This document shows, one piece after another, positions 35,042 through 43,951 of a DNA stretch of 55,002 nt (position 1 is the stretch's first letter; each line of letters starts with the position of its first letter). The stretch is taken from NCBI GenBank assembly GCA_016794525.1, contig JAEUJY010000094.1:1-55002 (forward strand), in the 5' to 3' direction. The notes beneath the pieces are model-generated. The model saw only the letters and a program-made list of their open reading frames with translations. It did not search any database and was not told the origin of the DNA. The position numbers and the translations under genes are program-made. This DNA comes from Myxococcales bacterium. GTDB taxonomy: Bacteria > Myxococcota_A > Polyangia > Haliangiales > Haliangiaceae.

Positions 35042-36699
35042 GACACGCTCGCGTCGGCCTTCGGCTCGGCCTCGACCTCGATCGCCGCGCCCATCCGGCG
35101 CGCGATCTGCGCGCACAGCTCGACGTGCAGCAAGAGCGGCGTCGCCGCCGCCGGCGGCAGCGCGCGCCGCGCCGACAGCTCGGTCAGCGGCAGCAGGTCG
35201 TCGACGCTGGCGCCGTGGCCCGGGTAGACCCGGTGGCGCAGCGCCTCGCCCGGCCAGCCGGCCAGCCAGCCCTCGACGCCGGCCGCCAGCTTCGCGCGAT
35301 CGTCGGCGTCGATCGCCGCCAGCAACGCCGCGCGCTCACCCCGGCAGCGGAACCGCGCATCGAACACCGCGTCGTCGACGACGAAGCCGACGCCGGCCGC
35401 GGCCGGGGGCTCGGGGTGGCCGCCGGGCTGCCGCGCGACCAGCGCCCACCGCGGCGCCGCCGCGCTCTCGCGCCCGCAGATCAGATCGAGCGAGATGACG
35501 CAGCCGGCGACCCGGGTCACGCACAGCCGCACCGGCACGCCGGCGCGCTCGGCCAGCACCACCGTCGCGATCTGGCCGTGGTCGCCGCGCACCGACACCG
35601 CGCTCACCTCGCCGCCGTCGGCGCGCAGCCGCGTCACGACCTGGCCGACGAAGCCGTGCCAGATCTCGTCGTCGATCATCGGCGTCGCCGGGCCCCAGGC
35701 GCGGCGCTCCTCGCGCTCGGCCTCGCTGGCGTCGGCCATCGCCAGGATGCCGGCGGCCGCGACCGCGAAGTTCATCGGCCAGCCGAAGCCGACCCCGCCC
35801 AGCACCACCAGGCCCAGGCCGATGCCGAGCCGCCGGCGGGCCGGCGTCGGCGCGGTCAGGCACGCGACGATCGTCCACGCCACCGTCGCGAACGCGAGCA
35901 GGTAGAACGCGATCCACCGGCTGGCCGCGCGCGGCTCGAGATCGAGGCCGAGGCCGCGGTTGATCGCGGCGATCGTCGACAGGTAGTCGAGGCTCAGCAG
36001 CACCGCGCCGGTCGCCGCCACCGCCAGCCCGGCGATGAACGGCGCCGGGCGCACCACCGTGCGCGACAGCGGGCGCGGCGCCAGCAGGTACGGCGACGCC
36101 AGCGCCGCCACGGTCACCGCCAGGCGGGTCGCCGCGCCGAAGCTGGCCCGGGCCGCGCCGTCGAAGATCTCGGCCTCGCTCCACAGCCGGCGGGTCAGGA
36201 GCGCGCCGCCGCCGTAGATCAGCAGCGGCAGCGCGACGGTCGTCACGCCGAGCGACGTCATCAGGCCAGCCCGCCGCCACCAGGTCATGAACACCGCGGT
36301 CGCGGCGACGCCGGCCAGCCCGCCCCACACCAGCCACGGCGGCCCGGCGTGGTTCGTGGCGCCGCCCGCGACCGACGCGGCGAGCACCAGCGTGAAGATG
36401 CCGGCCGGCACCAGCTCGGCCCGCGCGCGGCCATCGCGCCGGGCGGTCTGGGCGTGCTCGAGGCGGCCGACCACCAGCGTCAGCACCCCGACCACGGTCA
36501 CGAAGTACAGCAGGAACAGCGCGAGGTAGTCGATCGCCACGAACCAGTCGGGCGGCGTGACCTTCTGCGGGACCCCGCGGATGATCTGCGGCTTCTTCTC
36601 CAGGCCCTTGACGATGATCCGGCCGACCAGCGCCTCCGCCGCGACCGCGATGAGCAGCGTCCGCTCCATCGCACGGCGGGTCTGGGAATGGCCCTCCAT
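35038..36699 (-). CDS. Multi-pass membrane protein with soluble C-terminal domain, unknown
   Basis: 553 residues; not recognised. About eight hydrophobic helices fall in residues 45-340 (for example AIDYLALFLLYFVTVVGVL, LAVTVAALASPYLLA, WIAFYLLAFATVAWTIVA and FAVAAAGILAMA). The C-terminal 210 residues are soluble and begin with DDEIWHGFVGQVVTRLRADG, a mixed alpha/beta segment with two Cys. The start at 36699 is the first ATG; an in-frame ATG at 36669 is possible. First gene of a three-gene coupled operon with the M28 peptidase and YdcF, so an envelope role is likely. Confidence 0.75.
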
Positions 36700-36779
36700 C
36701 GAAGGAAAAAAACGTAGCCTCCAAAGGTAGTTGCGTCAAGGCGCGGGCGGTTTTCTGGAGATGCTACATCGTTTCCACG

Positions 36780-36785
36780 TATCCT
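36780..36785 (+). promoter_or_regulatory. -10 element TATCCT, leaderless GTG start
   Basis: TATCCT ends 7 bases before the GTG at 36793. The surrounding 36700-36790 gap is markedly AT-richer than its neighbours and serves divergent genes. Confidence 0.5.
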
Positions 36786-36792
36786 ACATGTC

Positions 36793-37557
36793 GTGAAGTC
36801 GATCGCGATGCTCCCTGTGCTGCTGGCCGTGCTGGTCGCCGCGGGGCGCGCCGAGGCCGACGCCGCCGCCACCCCGCCCCACGCCCGTCCGCTGGTCGTG
36901 CTCGACGCCGGCCACGGCGGCTCCAACACCGGCGCCACCGGCACGCTCGGCGGGGTGTTCGAGAAGCAGGTCACGCTCGCGGTCGCCCAGCTGGTGCGCG
37001 ATCGGCTGACCGCGCAGGGGATCGACGTCGTCATGACCCGCGATCGCGACGCGACGTTGACGCTGCGCCAGCGCGTGGCCCTGGCCAACCAGCGCGCCGC
37101 CGACGTCTTCGTGTCGATCCACGCCAACGCCTCGCCCGAGCGGGTGCAGCGCGGCTTCGAGACCTTCGTGCTCACCGCCGCCGGCGTCGACGTCGACGGC
37201 CGCGCGCTGCGCAGCGAGACCGGCACGCCGCGCGACGCGGTCGACGGCGAGACCGCGCTGGTGCTCGACGACCTCGAGCGCGGCGCGGCGCAGTGGGAGG
37301 CCGCCGACCTGGCCGCGGCGATGCAGCGCGAGCTGCGCGCCGTCCGCGGCGCCGCCGGCGATCGCGGCGTCCGCCAGGACGCGCACCACGTGCTGCTCGG
37401 CGCGACGATGCCCGCGGTGCTGGTCGAGATCGGCTTCATCGATCACCCGCAGGAGGGCCGCGAGCTGGTCGAGCCCGCGACCCAGATCGCGATCGCCGAC
37501 GCGCTGGCCCGAGCGATCGCCGCCGCGTGCGCCGCCGCCGTCGCGCCCCCGGCGTAG
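36793..37557 (+). CDS. N-acetylmuramoyl-L-alanine amidase (Amidase_3)
   Basis: 254 residues. Signal peptide KSIAMLPVLLAVLVAAGRAEA, then an AmiC-type zinc amidase: LVVLDAGHGGSNTGA (first His), GVFEKQVTLAVA (Glu ligand), VFVSIHANAS (second His) and VLVEIGFIDHP (catalytic Glu). It cleaves the amide between N-acetylmuramic acid and the stem peptide in the periplasm. No AMIN or SPOR domain is attached. The stop codon TAG is itself the first three bases of the inverted-repeat element that follows. Confidence 0.92.
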   Translation: MKSIAMLPVLLAVLVAAGRAEADAAATPPHARPLVVLDAGHGGSNTGATGTLGGVFEKQVTLAVAQLVRDRLTAQGIDVVMTRDRDATLTLRQRVALANQRAADVFVSIHANASPERVQRGFETFVLTAAGVDVDGRALRSETGTPRDAVDGETALVLDDLERGAAQWEAADLAAAMQRELRAVRGAAGDRGVRQDAHHVLLGATMPAVLVEIGFIDHPQEGRELVEPATQIAIADALARAIAAACAAAVAPPA

Positions 37558-37717
37558 TGCTCCGACCGCGTGATTCTGAACCGCCACGCCGCCGATGCAT
37601 CTCCATGGGCTGCGTTGCAACTCCTCGAGTTACGGAGAGTAGCCCGTCGTCGTTGCGCCTTGCCCCTGGAGCGCCTCGACGCCGTGGACGGATCACGATC
37701 ACGCGGTCGGAGCACTA
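37555..37717. mobile_element. MITE-like element with perfect 20-bp terminal inverted repeats
   Basis: A 163-base element whose ends are exact reverse complements for 20 bases: TAGTGCTCCGACCGCGTGAT at 37555-37574 and its complement at 37698-37717. TA at each outer edge is compatible with a TA target duplication as in IS630/Tc1 or related elements, but the duplication cannot be separated from the repeat. The interior is non-coding, AT-richer, and has a small AACTC-CTC-GAGTT hairpin. No second copy is in the window. Confidence 0.65.
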
Positions 37718-37741
37718 GTCGCGGCCGCCCCGCGTTTCCGG

Positions 37742-37747
37742 TAGGGT
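37742..37747 (+). promoter_or_regulatory. -10 element TAGGGT, leaderless start of rph
   Basis: TAGGGT ends 7 bases before the rph ATG, 24 bases past the MITE-like element. Confidence 0.5.
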
Positions 37748-37754
37748 CGCGCCC

Positions 37755-38456
37755 ATGCGCCCCGACGGCCGCCGCGCCGACCAGCTCCGCTCGCTCGAGA
37801 TCATCACCGGCTACCAGAAGCACGCCGAGGGCTCCGCCCTGGTCAAGCTCGGCGACACCTGGGTGCTGTGCGCCGCGTCGGTCGAGGAGCGCGTGCCGCC
37901 GTTCCTCACCGGCAAGGGCAAGGGCTGGATCACCGCCGAGTACGCGATGCTGCCGCGCTCGACCCACACCCGCTCCAAGCGCGACCCCGGCGGGCGCGGC
38001 AAGGAGATCCAGCGGCTGATCGGCCGGGCGCTGCGGGCCGCGGTCGACCTCGACAAGCTGGGCGAGCGCACGATCACCGTCGACTGCGACGTGCTGTGCG
38101 CCGACGGCGGCACCCGCGTCACGTCGATCACCGGCGCGTGGGTGGCGATCGCGATCGCGATGCGCGGCCTGGTGGCCAAGGGCGCGCTGCCCGACCTCGC
38201 GGCGCTCAAGCCGCCGGTGGCCGCGGTGTCGGTCGGCATCGTCGACGGCGCGGTCGTCCTCGACCTGCCCTACGTCGAGGACTCGCGCGCCGAGGTCGAC
38301 ATGAACGTCGTGATGGCCGAGGACGGCCAGCTGATCGAGGTGCAGGGCACCGCCGAGGGCGCGCCGTTCTCGCGGGCGCAGCTGACCAGCATGCTCGACC
38401 TCGCCGAGGTCGGCATCCGCGCGCTCACGGCGGCGCAGCGGGCGGCGGTGGGTTGA
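37755..38456 (+). CDS. rph: Ribonuclease PH
   Basis: 233-residue phosphorolytic 3' exoribonuclease that trims tRNA 3' ends. Seen: [11 protein letters not shown] at the N-terminus, the [10 protein letters not shown] strand, [33 protein letters not shown] (phosphate-binding region) and [39 protein letters not shown] closes the core. Length is normal (about 240). It forms a hexamer in the family. The stop overlaps rdgB by one base (TGATG), and tRNA genes lie just downstream, which fits its role. Confidence 0.96.
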   Translation: MRPDGRRADQLRSLEIITGYQKHAEGSALVKLGDTWVLCAASVEERVPPFLTGKGKGWITAEYAMLPRSTHTRSKRDPGGRGKEIQRLIGRALRAAVDLDKLGERTITVDCDVLCADGGTRVTSITGAWVAIAIAMRGLVAKGALPDLAALKPPVAAVSVGIVDGAVVLDLPYVEDSRAEVDMNVVMAEDGQLIEVQGTAEGAPFSRAQLTSMLDLAEVGIRALTAAQRAAVG

Positions 38457-39088
38457 TGCGGCCGCTGGTGTTCGCCACCCGCAACCGCGGCAAGCTGTAC
38501 GAGCTGCGCGCGCTGTTCGACGGCCTCGACCTCGAGGTCATCGATCTGGCCGAGGTCGCGGCGCGGCTCGGCCGCGAGCTGCCGGACACCGTCGAGGACG
38601 CGCCGACCTTCGCCGGCAACGCCGCCAAGAAGGCCGCCGAGGTCGCCGCCGCCACCGGGTGGCCGGCGCTCGCCGACGACAGCGGCCTCGAGGTCGACGC
38701 GCTCGGCGGCGCCCCCGGCGTCTACTCGGCGCGCTACGCCGGGCAGCACGGCGACGACGGCGCCAACAACGCCAAGCTGCTCGCGGCGCTGGCCGGGGTC
38801 CCGCCCGAGCAGCGCACCGCGCAGTTCCGCTGCGCGCTCGCGGTCGCCGATCCGGCCGGCCTGCTGCGCGACGGGGTGATGACCGCCGAGGGCGTCGTCA
38901 AGGGCGTCATCCTCGACGCGCCCCGCGGCACCGGCGGCTTCGGCTACGACCCGCTGTTCTTCTGCCCCGAGCTCGGCCAGACCTTCGCCGAGGCCGGCAT
39001 CGGGCCCAAGGGCCAGCTGTCGCACCGCGCCCGCGCCTTCGCCGCGCTGTTCCCGCACCTGCGCGCGTACCTCGCGATCGAGCAGTGA
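38456..39088 (+). CDS. rdgB: Non-canonical purine NTP pyrophosphatase (RdgB/HAM1)
   Basis: 210 residues. Removes dITP, ITP and XTP from the nucleotide pool by pyrophosphohydrolysis. Family marks: [13 protein letters not shown] at residues 5-17, [29 protein letters not shown] (metal-binding acid), GVYSARYAG and the C-terminal [12 protein letters not shown] with SHRARAFA. Size is normal. rph-rdgB is a very common gene pair, and here it is translationally coupled by a one-base overlap. Confidence 0.96.
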   Translation: MRPLVFATRNRGKLYELRALFDGLDLEVIDLAEVAARLGRELPDTVEDAPTFAGNAAKKAAEVAAATGWPALADDSGLEVDALGGAPGVYSARYAGQHGDDGANNAKLLAALAGVPPEQRTAQFRCALAVADPAGLLRDGVMTAEGVVKGVILDAPRGTGGFGYDPLFFCPELGQTFAEAGIGPKGQLSHRARAFAALFPHLRAYLAIEQ

Positions 39089-39195
39089 CGGCGCGGTCAT
39101 GCTCCCGCCGAGCCTCCCCTGCGACGCGAGGCTCCCGCCGCGACGACCTGTGCTCGTCCGAAGAACTGACAAGCTCTGAGGAAGCAACGCCGCCC

Positions 39196-39224
39196 TTGCG
39201 TCGGCGGCGATCCAACGGTACTCC
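39196..39224 (+). promoter_or_regulatory. Candidate tRNA promoter TTGCGT-N17-TACTCC
   Basis: TTGCGT (39196-39201) and TACTCC (39219-39224) are 17 bases apart and end 22 bases before tRNA-Pro. The -10 is weak. The rest of the 158-base gap after rdgB holds nothing recognisable. Confidence 0.35.
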
Positions 39225-39246
39225 TTCACCGGTCGCGATAGCGATC

Positions 39247-39320
39247 CGGGGTGTAGCGCAGCCTGGTAGCGCACCTGTTTTGGGAGCAGGGAGCCGGAGG
39301 TTCAAATCCTCTCACCCCGA
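39247..39320 (+). tRNA. tRNA-Pro (anticodon TGG)
   Basis: Full cloverleaf of 74 bases: acceptor CGGGGTG pairs with CACCCCG, D-arm GCGC..GCGC, anticodon stem CCTGT/GCAGG with loop TTTGGGA giving anticodon TGG, and T-loop TTCAAAT. Discriminator A; the CCA end is not encoded. Confidence 0.95.
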
Positions 39321-39347
39321 CGAGTCACCGGCCGCCACCGCGGTCAT

Positions 39348-39421
39348 GCGCCCATAGCTCAGCTGGATAGAGCATCGGCCTTCTAAGCCGAGGGTCAGAG
39401 GTTCGAGTCCTCTTGGGCGCG
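39348..39421 (+). tRNA. tRNA-Arg (anticodon TCT)
   Basis: Cloverleaf of 74 bases: acceptor GCGCCCA with TGGGCGC, D-arm GCTC..GAGC, anticodon stem TCGGC/GCCGA with loop CTTCTAA giving anticodon TCT, T-loop TTCGAGT. CCA is not encoded. It lies 27 bases after tRNA-Pro, so both are likely cotranscribed. It reads AGA, a rare codon in this GC-rich sequence. Confidence 0.95.
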
Positions 39422-39461
39422 CGTTGCGCCCGCCGTGTGCCCGCCGGCGTGTGATCGGCGA

Positions 39462-39812
39462 TCAGCCGGCGATCGTCACCTTGCGGACGCCGCGCTTGGT
39501 CAGCACCGCCTCGAGCCGCGGCCGCAGGTCGCCCTGCAGCACGATCGCGTCGCCCTCGACCACGCCGCCGCACCCCAGCGCGCTCTTGAGGTCCTTGCAC
39601 CAGGTCGCCAGCGCCGCCGGCGCCAGGTCGAGCTTCTCGATCACCGTCGCCTCCTTGCCGCCGCGACCCTTGCGCTCGAGCCGCACCACCGCGCGGGCCG
39701 GGCCCTTGGGCGCGGGCGGCGCGGCCGTCGCGGGCGCCGGCGCCGGCGCGCTCGGCAGCTGGTCGCGCAGGCCGGCAAGGCCGGCGAACCCGGAGTCCTT
39801 CTTGCCCGTCAT
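39462..39812 (-). CDS. yciH: SUI1/eIF1-like translation factor (YciH)
   Basis: 116 residues. After a short Ala/Pro-rich N-terminus, the SUI1 domain has VRLERKGRGGKEATVIEKL (basic loop), the helix LATWCKDLKSALGCGGVV and the last strand VLQGDLRPRLEAVLTKRGV, followed by KVTIAG. It is the bacterial relative of eIF1, thought to affect start-codon selection. Start at 39812 is chosen because the SUI1 tail length fits and TACCAT lies 7 bases upstream. Interesting in a genome where many starts appear leaderless. Confidence 0.9.
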   Translation of the reverse strand: MTGKKDSGFAGLAGLRDQLPSAPAPAPATAAPPAPKGPARAVVRLERKGRGGKEATVIEKLDLAPAALATWCKDLKSALGCGGVVEGDAIVLQGDLRPRLEAVLTKRGVRKVTIAG

Positions 39813-39819
39813 CGCGGCG

Positions 39820-39825
39820 ATGGTA
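39820..39825 (-). promoter_or_regulatory. -10 element TACCAT, leaderless start of yciH
   Basis: TACCAT on the minus strand ends 7 bases before the ATG at 39812. Confidence 0.5.
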
Positions 39826-39881
39826 GCGGGGCCTCGGTCGAAACGGCAACGGCGCCTTGCGGCGCCGTCGACGTTAGCGGG

Positions 39882-39955
39882 GGTGGATGATGGGGATCGA
39901 ACCCACGACACCCAGAACCACAATCTGGTGCTCTACCAATTGAGCTACATCCACC
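39882..39955 (-). tRNA. tRNA-His (anticodon GTG)
   Basis: On the minus strand GTGGATG pairs with CATCCAC; anticodon stem CCAGA/TCTGG encloses TTGTGGT with anticodon GTG; T-loop TTCGATC. The extra 5' G (39955) opposite discriminator C (39882) marks tRNA-His. CCA is not encoded. Confidence 0.95.
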
Positions 39956-39966
39956 GCGTGGAGCGC

Positions 39967-39995
39967 GTTCTAGCCGAAATCCTCCCCCGCGTCCA
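39967..39995 (-). promoter_or_regulatory. tRNA-His promoter TGGACG-N17-TAGAAC
   Basis: TGGACG (39990-39995) and TAGAAC (39967-39972) on the minus strand are exactly 17 bases apart, with the -10 ending 11 bases before the tRNA. Confidence 0.5.
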
Positions 39996-40069
39996 TCCCC
40001 CTGCCACGCTTCCCGCCGTTCTCCGCCGTTCCCCCTCGGAAACGCCCCGCCGGCCGTCGTGCAGCTCAT

Positions 40070-40345
40070 AAACCACCAACGCCCCGCATCCAGCAGGGCG
40101 TCCGCTCCCTCCCCTCACCCGCGCCGCCCCGAAACCACCAACGCATCCAGCAGGGCGTCCGCGCCTCCCCTCACCCGCGCTGGACCCGCGCCGCTCCGAA
40201 ACCACCAACGCCCCGCATCCAGCGGGGCGTCGGCTCCCGCTCCTCACCCGCGCTGGACCCGCGCCGCTCCGAAACCACCAACGCCCCGCATCCAGCGGGG
40301 CGTCGGCTCCCTTCCCTCACCCGCGCTGAACGCTCCGGGCCGTTT
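40070..40345. repeat. Four tandem 62-73-bp hairpin repeats
   Basis: The 39996-40463 stretch has no gene. Units begin with AAACCACCAACG at 40070, 40132, 40199 and 40272. Units 3 and 4 contain a perfect 9-bp hairpin ACGCCCCGC-ATCCA-GCGGGGCGT; unit 1 has one C-A mismatch and unit 2 a 4-base-shortened arm. Each is followed by a Pro-codon-like CTCACCCGCGC tract. The last part blends into gene-end element D. Confidence 0.75.
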
Positions 40346-40384
40346 CGGGGCGGCCAACCTCCCCGTCAACCACCCGTGAAACGC

Positions 40385-40463
40385 GGAGTACCGTGAGCCC
40401 CCTGCCTCCACCTGGGCCCCGGCGCATGCCGGGGGAGGGTCTTTACGAAAGACCCTCTCTCTA
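40385..40463 (-). repeat. Gene-end palindromic element, copy D
   Basis: Directly after the HEAT-gene stop on the minus strand: a perfect 10-bp hairpin (40435-40457, arms GAGGGTCTTT, loop CGT), then a GGCATGC-centred palindrome, a GGGGCCC block and GGTGGAGGCAGG. Same order as copies A-C. Likely the 3' end of the HEAT transcript. Confidence 0.7.
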
Positions 40464-42548
40464 TCACGGCGCCGGGGCCGCCTCGGCGGGCGCCTCGCCC
40501 CAGTAGCTGCGCAGCACGGTGGTCTCGTAGTTCAGGTCGCCCAGCGTGGTCTTGCCCTCGCCGGCGGCGATCGCCTCGTCGAGCTTCGGGCCGCACTGCT
40601 TGCAGTCCTTGCCGGCGATCTTCGGCAGGGCGAGCTGGATGCTCTGGCGGATGATGCGGTCGTCGCTCTTGGCCGCGGCCAAGAGCGCGTCGGTCTGGCT
40701 CGACGCCGCCGATCCCATCTTGCCCAGCTCGAGCATCGCGCGCTCGATCTGCGCCGCCAGGAGCTCGTCCTTCTCGTCCTGGGTCATCGCGTCGAGCCCG
40801 CCGATGTACTTGCCGAGCTCGCCCTTGATCGAGTCGAACGTCGCGGTCAGCGTCGCGCCGTAGCACTCGGCCTTGCCGCCGCAGCGGATGGCCACCTCGA
40901 CGCGCGCGATGTGGGCCTCGAAGACGCGCTGCGAGGCCTTGTAGTTCTTGGCCTTGGCGTCGGCCTCGTCGTAGTCGGCCTTGGCGTCGTCGTACGCGCC
41001 CTCGACCTTGTCGACCGCGGTCTGCGCCTCCGTCATCTTGATGAGCACCTCAGGCTTGATCGTGCCCTTCTTGACGCCGTCCTCGACCTTCTTCATGCCG
41101 CCGGCGCGGGCGATCGCGTCCTTGGCCGCCTTGAGCTGCTCGCGGGCCGCGTCGTACGGACCCTTGGCCGCCGCCAGCGCGGCCTTGGGCGCGCCGTCGG
41201 CCGCGTCGCGCGCCTTCTTGGTGCCCTCGGCGAACGCCTTGACCTGATCTTGCAGCACCTTGATGCGATCGGGCGTGCGCGCCAGGCGCGCGTACGAGGT
41301 CGCCGACTCGAGGCGCACGGTGAAGTCCTGGGTGGTGTCGGCGACGATCTTGCCGAGCGCGTCGAGGCCGGTCGTCGTGCCGGTCTTCTCCGAGCCGTCC
41401 TTCGACACGAACGAGTACACGCCCACCGCCATCGGCTTCAGGTTCATGTCCTTGGTCGTCATCGCCAGGTCGAGCACCGGCTGCGCCGCGGCCGGCGAGC
41501 CGATCTTGCGGAGCGCGTCGAGCACGCCGTTCTGCGCCGGCGGGCCGGCGGCGCCGTCGACCAGGTAGGCCGGCTTGGCCGGGCGGGCCAGCGCGGTCAG
41601 GAGCGCCGGCACCAGCGTCGGATCGTACAGGTCACCCGCGATGATCGCCGCGTAGTAGTCCATCGCCGACACCGGCACGCACTGCGCCAGCGGCTTCTGC
41701 TCCTTGCCGGGATCGCCGCAGTACATGTCGAGCTTCTTGTCCTTGAACAGCGTGTTGAGATCGCTGTCGGTGCCCTCGAGCGCGGCCTTGATGCGGCCGT
41801 TGACCGACGCGCCCGACGCCACCAGCGACCGGCGCACCTGCTTGAAGAAGAACGGCAGGCGGTACATCGCCTCGATCAGCACCGGCACCGCCTGCGGGCT
41901 CTTGATCTTGCCGAGCGCGATGATCGCCGCGCCGTGCATCGCCGGGTTCTGCGGGTCGAACTCCTCGCGGAGGATGTTGGCCAGCGTCGGCACCGCGCCG
42001 TCCTTGCCCAGCACGCCGAGCGACAGGATCGCCTGGCCGCGGACCTGCTTGGCCTCGCTGCTGGTGGCGGCCTTGATCAGCGGCTCGAGCGCGTCGTCGA
42101 GCTTGGCCTCGCCCATCGCCTCGGCGGCGAGGCGGGCGCTCTCGACCGAGCGGGGGTTGGCGGCGTCGACCTCCTCGATCGCCTTGACCAGGATCGGCAG
42201 CGACTTGTCCCAGCTCGCCGGACGGACCTTGCCGCCACGGTAGATCGTGTACTGGGCCTCGCCGCCGTTCTTGGTCTGCTCGGCGGTGAGCGGCTTGGAC
42301 AGGTCGATGATGACCTGCAGGATGCGCTCGGGGCGGCCCTGCTTCTCCCAGGCCCGGCCCAGCGCGGGGATCGCGCTCGGATCACCCAGGCGCTCGAGCT
42401 GCGTCACCGCGCGCTCGGACTCCTTGGGATTGTCGAGCTTCTTCGTCCACGTCTTGGAGGCGAACTCGTCTTCCGGGCAGCCGGTCATGGTCGCGAGGAC
42501 CAGGGCCGCCAGGAACAGGACGGCCAGGTGTCGGATCCGCAGGGTCAT
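40464..42548 (-). CDS. HEAT-repeat lipoprotein
   Basis: 694 residues. Signal RIRHLAVLFLAALVLATMTGC ends in an MTGC lipobox (Cys24). Residues about 40-400 are HEAT/PBS-type helical repeats (AVTQLERLGDPSAIPALGRA, VRGQAILSLGVLGKDGAVPTL, HGAAIIALGKIKSPQAVPVL). Residues about 440-540 are Ala/Lys-rich and likely coiled coil, followed by a further repeat region with a CKQC pair. Expected to be a periplasmic or membrane-attached scaffold. It follows the ExbB-ExbD-ExbD set but is separated by a terminator and has its own TATAGT box and AAAGGA ribosome site, so it has a leader unlike many neighbours. Confidence 0.88.
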   Translation of the reverse strand: MTLRIRHLAVLFLAALVLATMTGCPEDEFASKTWTKKLDNPKESERAVTQLERLGDPSAIPALGRAWEKQGRPERILQVIIDLSKPLTAEQTKNGGEAQYTIYRGGKVRPASWDKSLPILVKAIEEVDAANPRSVESARLAAEAMGEAKLDDALEPLIKAATSSEAKQVRGQAILSLGVLGKDGAVPTLANILREEFDPQNPAMHGAAIIALGKIKSPQAVPVLIEAMYRLPFFFKQVRRSLVASGASVNGRIKAALEGTDSDLNTLFKDKKLDMYCGDPGKEQKPLAQCVPVSAMDYYAAIIAGDLYDPTLVPALLTALARPAKPAYLVDGAAGPPAQNGVLDALRKIGSPAAAQPVLDLAMTTKDMNLKPMAVGVYSFVSKDGSEKTGTTTGLDALGKIVADTTQDFTVRLESATSYARLARTPDRIKVLQDQVKAFAEGTKKARDAADGAPKAALAAAKGPYDAAREQLKAAKDAIARAGGMKKVEDGVKKGTIKPEVLIKMTEAQTAVDKVEGAYDDAKADYDEADAKAKNYKASQRVFEAHIARVEVAIRCGGKAECYGATLTATFDSIKGELGKYIGGLDAMTQDEKDELLAAQIERAMLELGKMGSAASSQTDALLAAAKSDDRIIRQSIQLALPKIAGKDCKQCGPKLDEAIAAGEGKTTLGDLNYETTVLRSYWGEAPAEAAPAP

Positions 42549-42574
42549 GGGACGATCCTTTCGAAGGCGCCGGC

Positions 42575-42580
42575 ACTATA
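42575..42580 (-). promoter_or_regulatory. -10 element TATAGT of the HEAT gene
   Basis: TATAGT on the minus strand lies 26 bases before the ATG, leaving room for a short leader with AAAGGA. No clear -35. Confidence 0.4.
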
Positions 42581-42653
42581 ACGAAACGGCCGGGTGGGAC
42601 GCGGGCGGGGATGCGGGTTTCGGAGTGGCCTACGCGGAGGCCCGTTGGCAGAA

Positions 42654-42685
42654 AGCCCGTTGCCGGAGTGCGTCCGGAACGGGCT
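42654..42685 (-). terminator. Intrinsic terminator of the exb operon
   Basis: On the minus strand the sequence AGCCCGTTCCGGA pairs with TCCGGCAACGGGCT (one bulge) and is followed by TTCT. It sits 28 bases after the ExbD stop. Confidence 0.65.
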
Positions 42686-42712
42686 CTCGTCTCGGCGCGA
42701 CGCGTGGCGTCG

Positions 42713-43321
42713 CTACTTCTTCTTCACGGCGAACAGCACGTTCTCGAAGTTCGCGTACTTCGCGGTCGTCACGATCATCGTGATGATCCGCGCGTCGGTC
42801 TCCTCGTCGGCCTGCAAGATCACCAGGCCCTCGGGGCAGAGGAAGGCGTTGTTGGTGATGCCGGCCTTGGCGTCGTCGCAGGCCTTCTTGGCCCGCTTGT
42901 CGGTCGCCTTGGACGACAGCGCCATCGTCTCCTTGGTCTTCTTGCCGTGGGCGTCGAGCTTCAGGAACAGCGCCTCGATCTTCATCTGCGGGTTCTCGTC
43001 CTTCAGCAGGCTCTCGATGGTCGCCACCTGGAAGCCCTGGAACGAGAGGTCACTCTTCGTGACCGTGATGATCGGCGCGTCCTGCAGCTGCTCCTTCCGA
43101 TCGGCCTTGGGCAGCTCGAGACCCTTCTGGGCCTTGAGCAGCTCGCCGCTCGTCGAGAACACGATCAGGAGGAAGGTGACCAAGATGGTCATCATGTCGA
43201 CGAACGGCGTCAGGTTGAGCGCGATGTTCGACGAGCGAGCGGTGCTCCCGGCACCGCCCTTGGCCAAGTGCTTGAACGGCACCGAGCGGTAGAGGCGTGG
43301 TCCTGCTTTGTGGACGGGCAT
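42713..43321 (-). CDS. ExbD/TolR-family motor protein (second ExbD)
   Basis: 202 residues, type II membrane protein. A 35-residue basic N-terminus leads to LTPFVDMMTILVTFLLIVFS, with the conserved membrane Asp that carries protons in ExbD/TolR. The periplasmic part is longer than usual (about 145 residues) and has a Cys pair (ACDDAK and FLCPEG). It should form the energy-harvesting stator with the ExbB partner. Last gene of the exb operon, 22 bases after the first ExbD. Confidence 0.88.
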   Translation of the reverse strand: MPVHKAGPRLYRSVPFKHLAKGGAGSTARSSNIALNLTPFVDMMTILVTFLLIVFSTSGELLKAQKGLELPKADRKEQLQDAPIITVTKSDLSFQGFQVATIESLLKDENPQMKIEALFLKLDAHGKKTKETMALSSKATDKRAKKACDDAKAGITNNAFLCPEGLVILQADEETDARIITMIVTTAKYANFENVLFAVKKK

Positions 43322-43343
43322 CGGATGGTTCCCTTCGGCTCGG

Positions 43344-43847
<504 letters not shown>

Positions 43848-43865
43848 CGGGGTCCTCCGTGGCAA

Positions 43866-43892
43866 CCCGGCGCCACTCGCGTGGACGCCGGG
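43866..43892 (-). other. mRNA hairpin between exbB and exbD
   Basis: On the minus strand CCCGGCG-T-CCAC pairs with GTGG-CGCCGGG around a GCGA (GNRA) tetraloop, one T bulged. It lies in the 104-base gap upstream of the ExbD ribosome site and may set the ratio of ExbB to ExbD by processing or stability. Confidence 0.5.
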
Positions 43893-43951
43893 GGAGTCTC
43901 AAGTCGGCAGGTGATCAGAGTGAGGACGCGGGCGCGCCCTCGCCAGGATCG

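Noticed and set aside
39945-40247. Minus-strand frame with repeated RPAGCGALVV
   Set aside because: Produced by the tandem hairpin repeat and overlapping tRNA-His.
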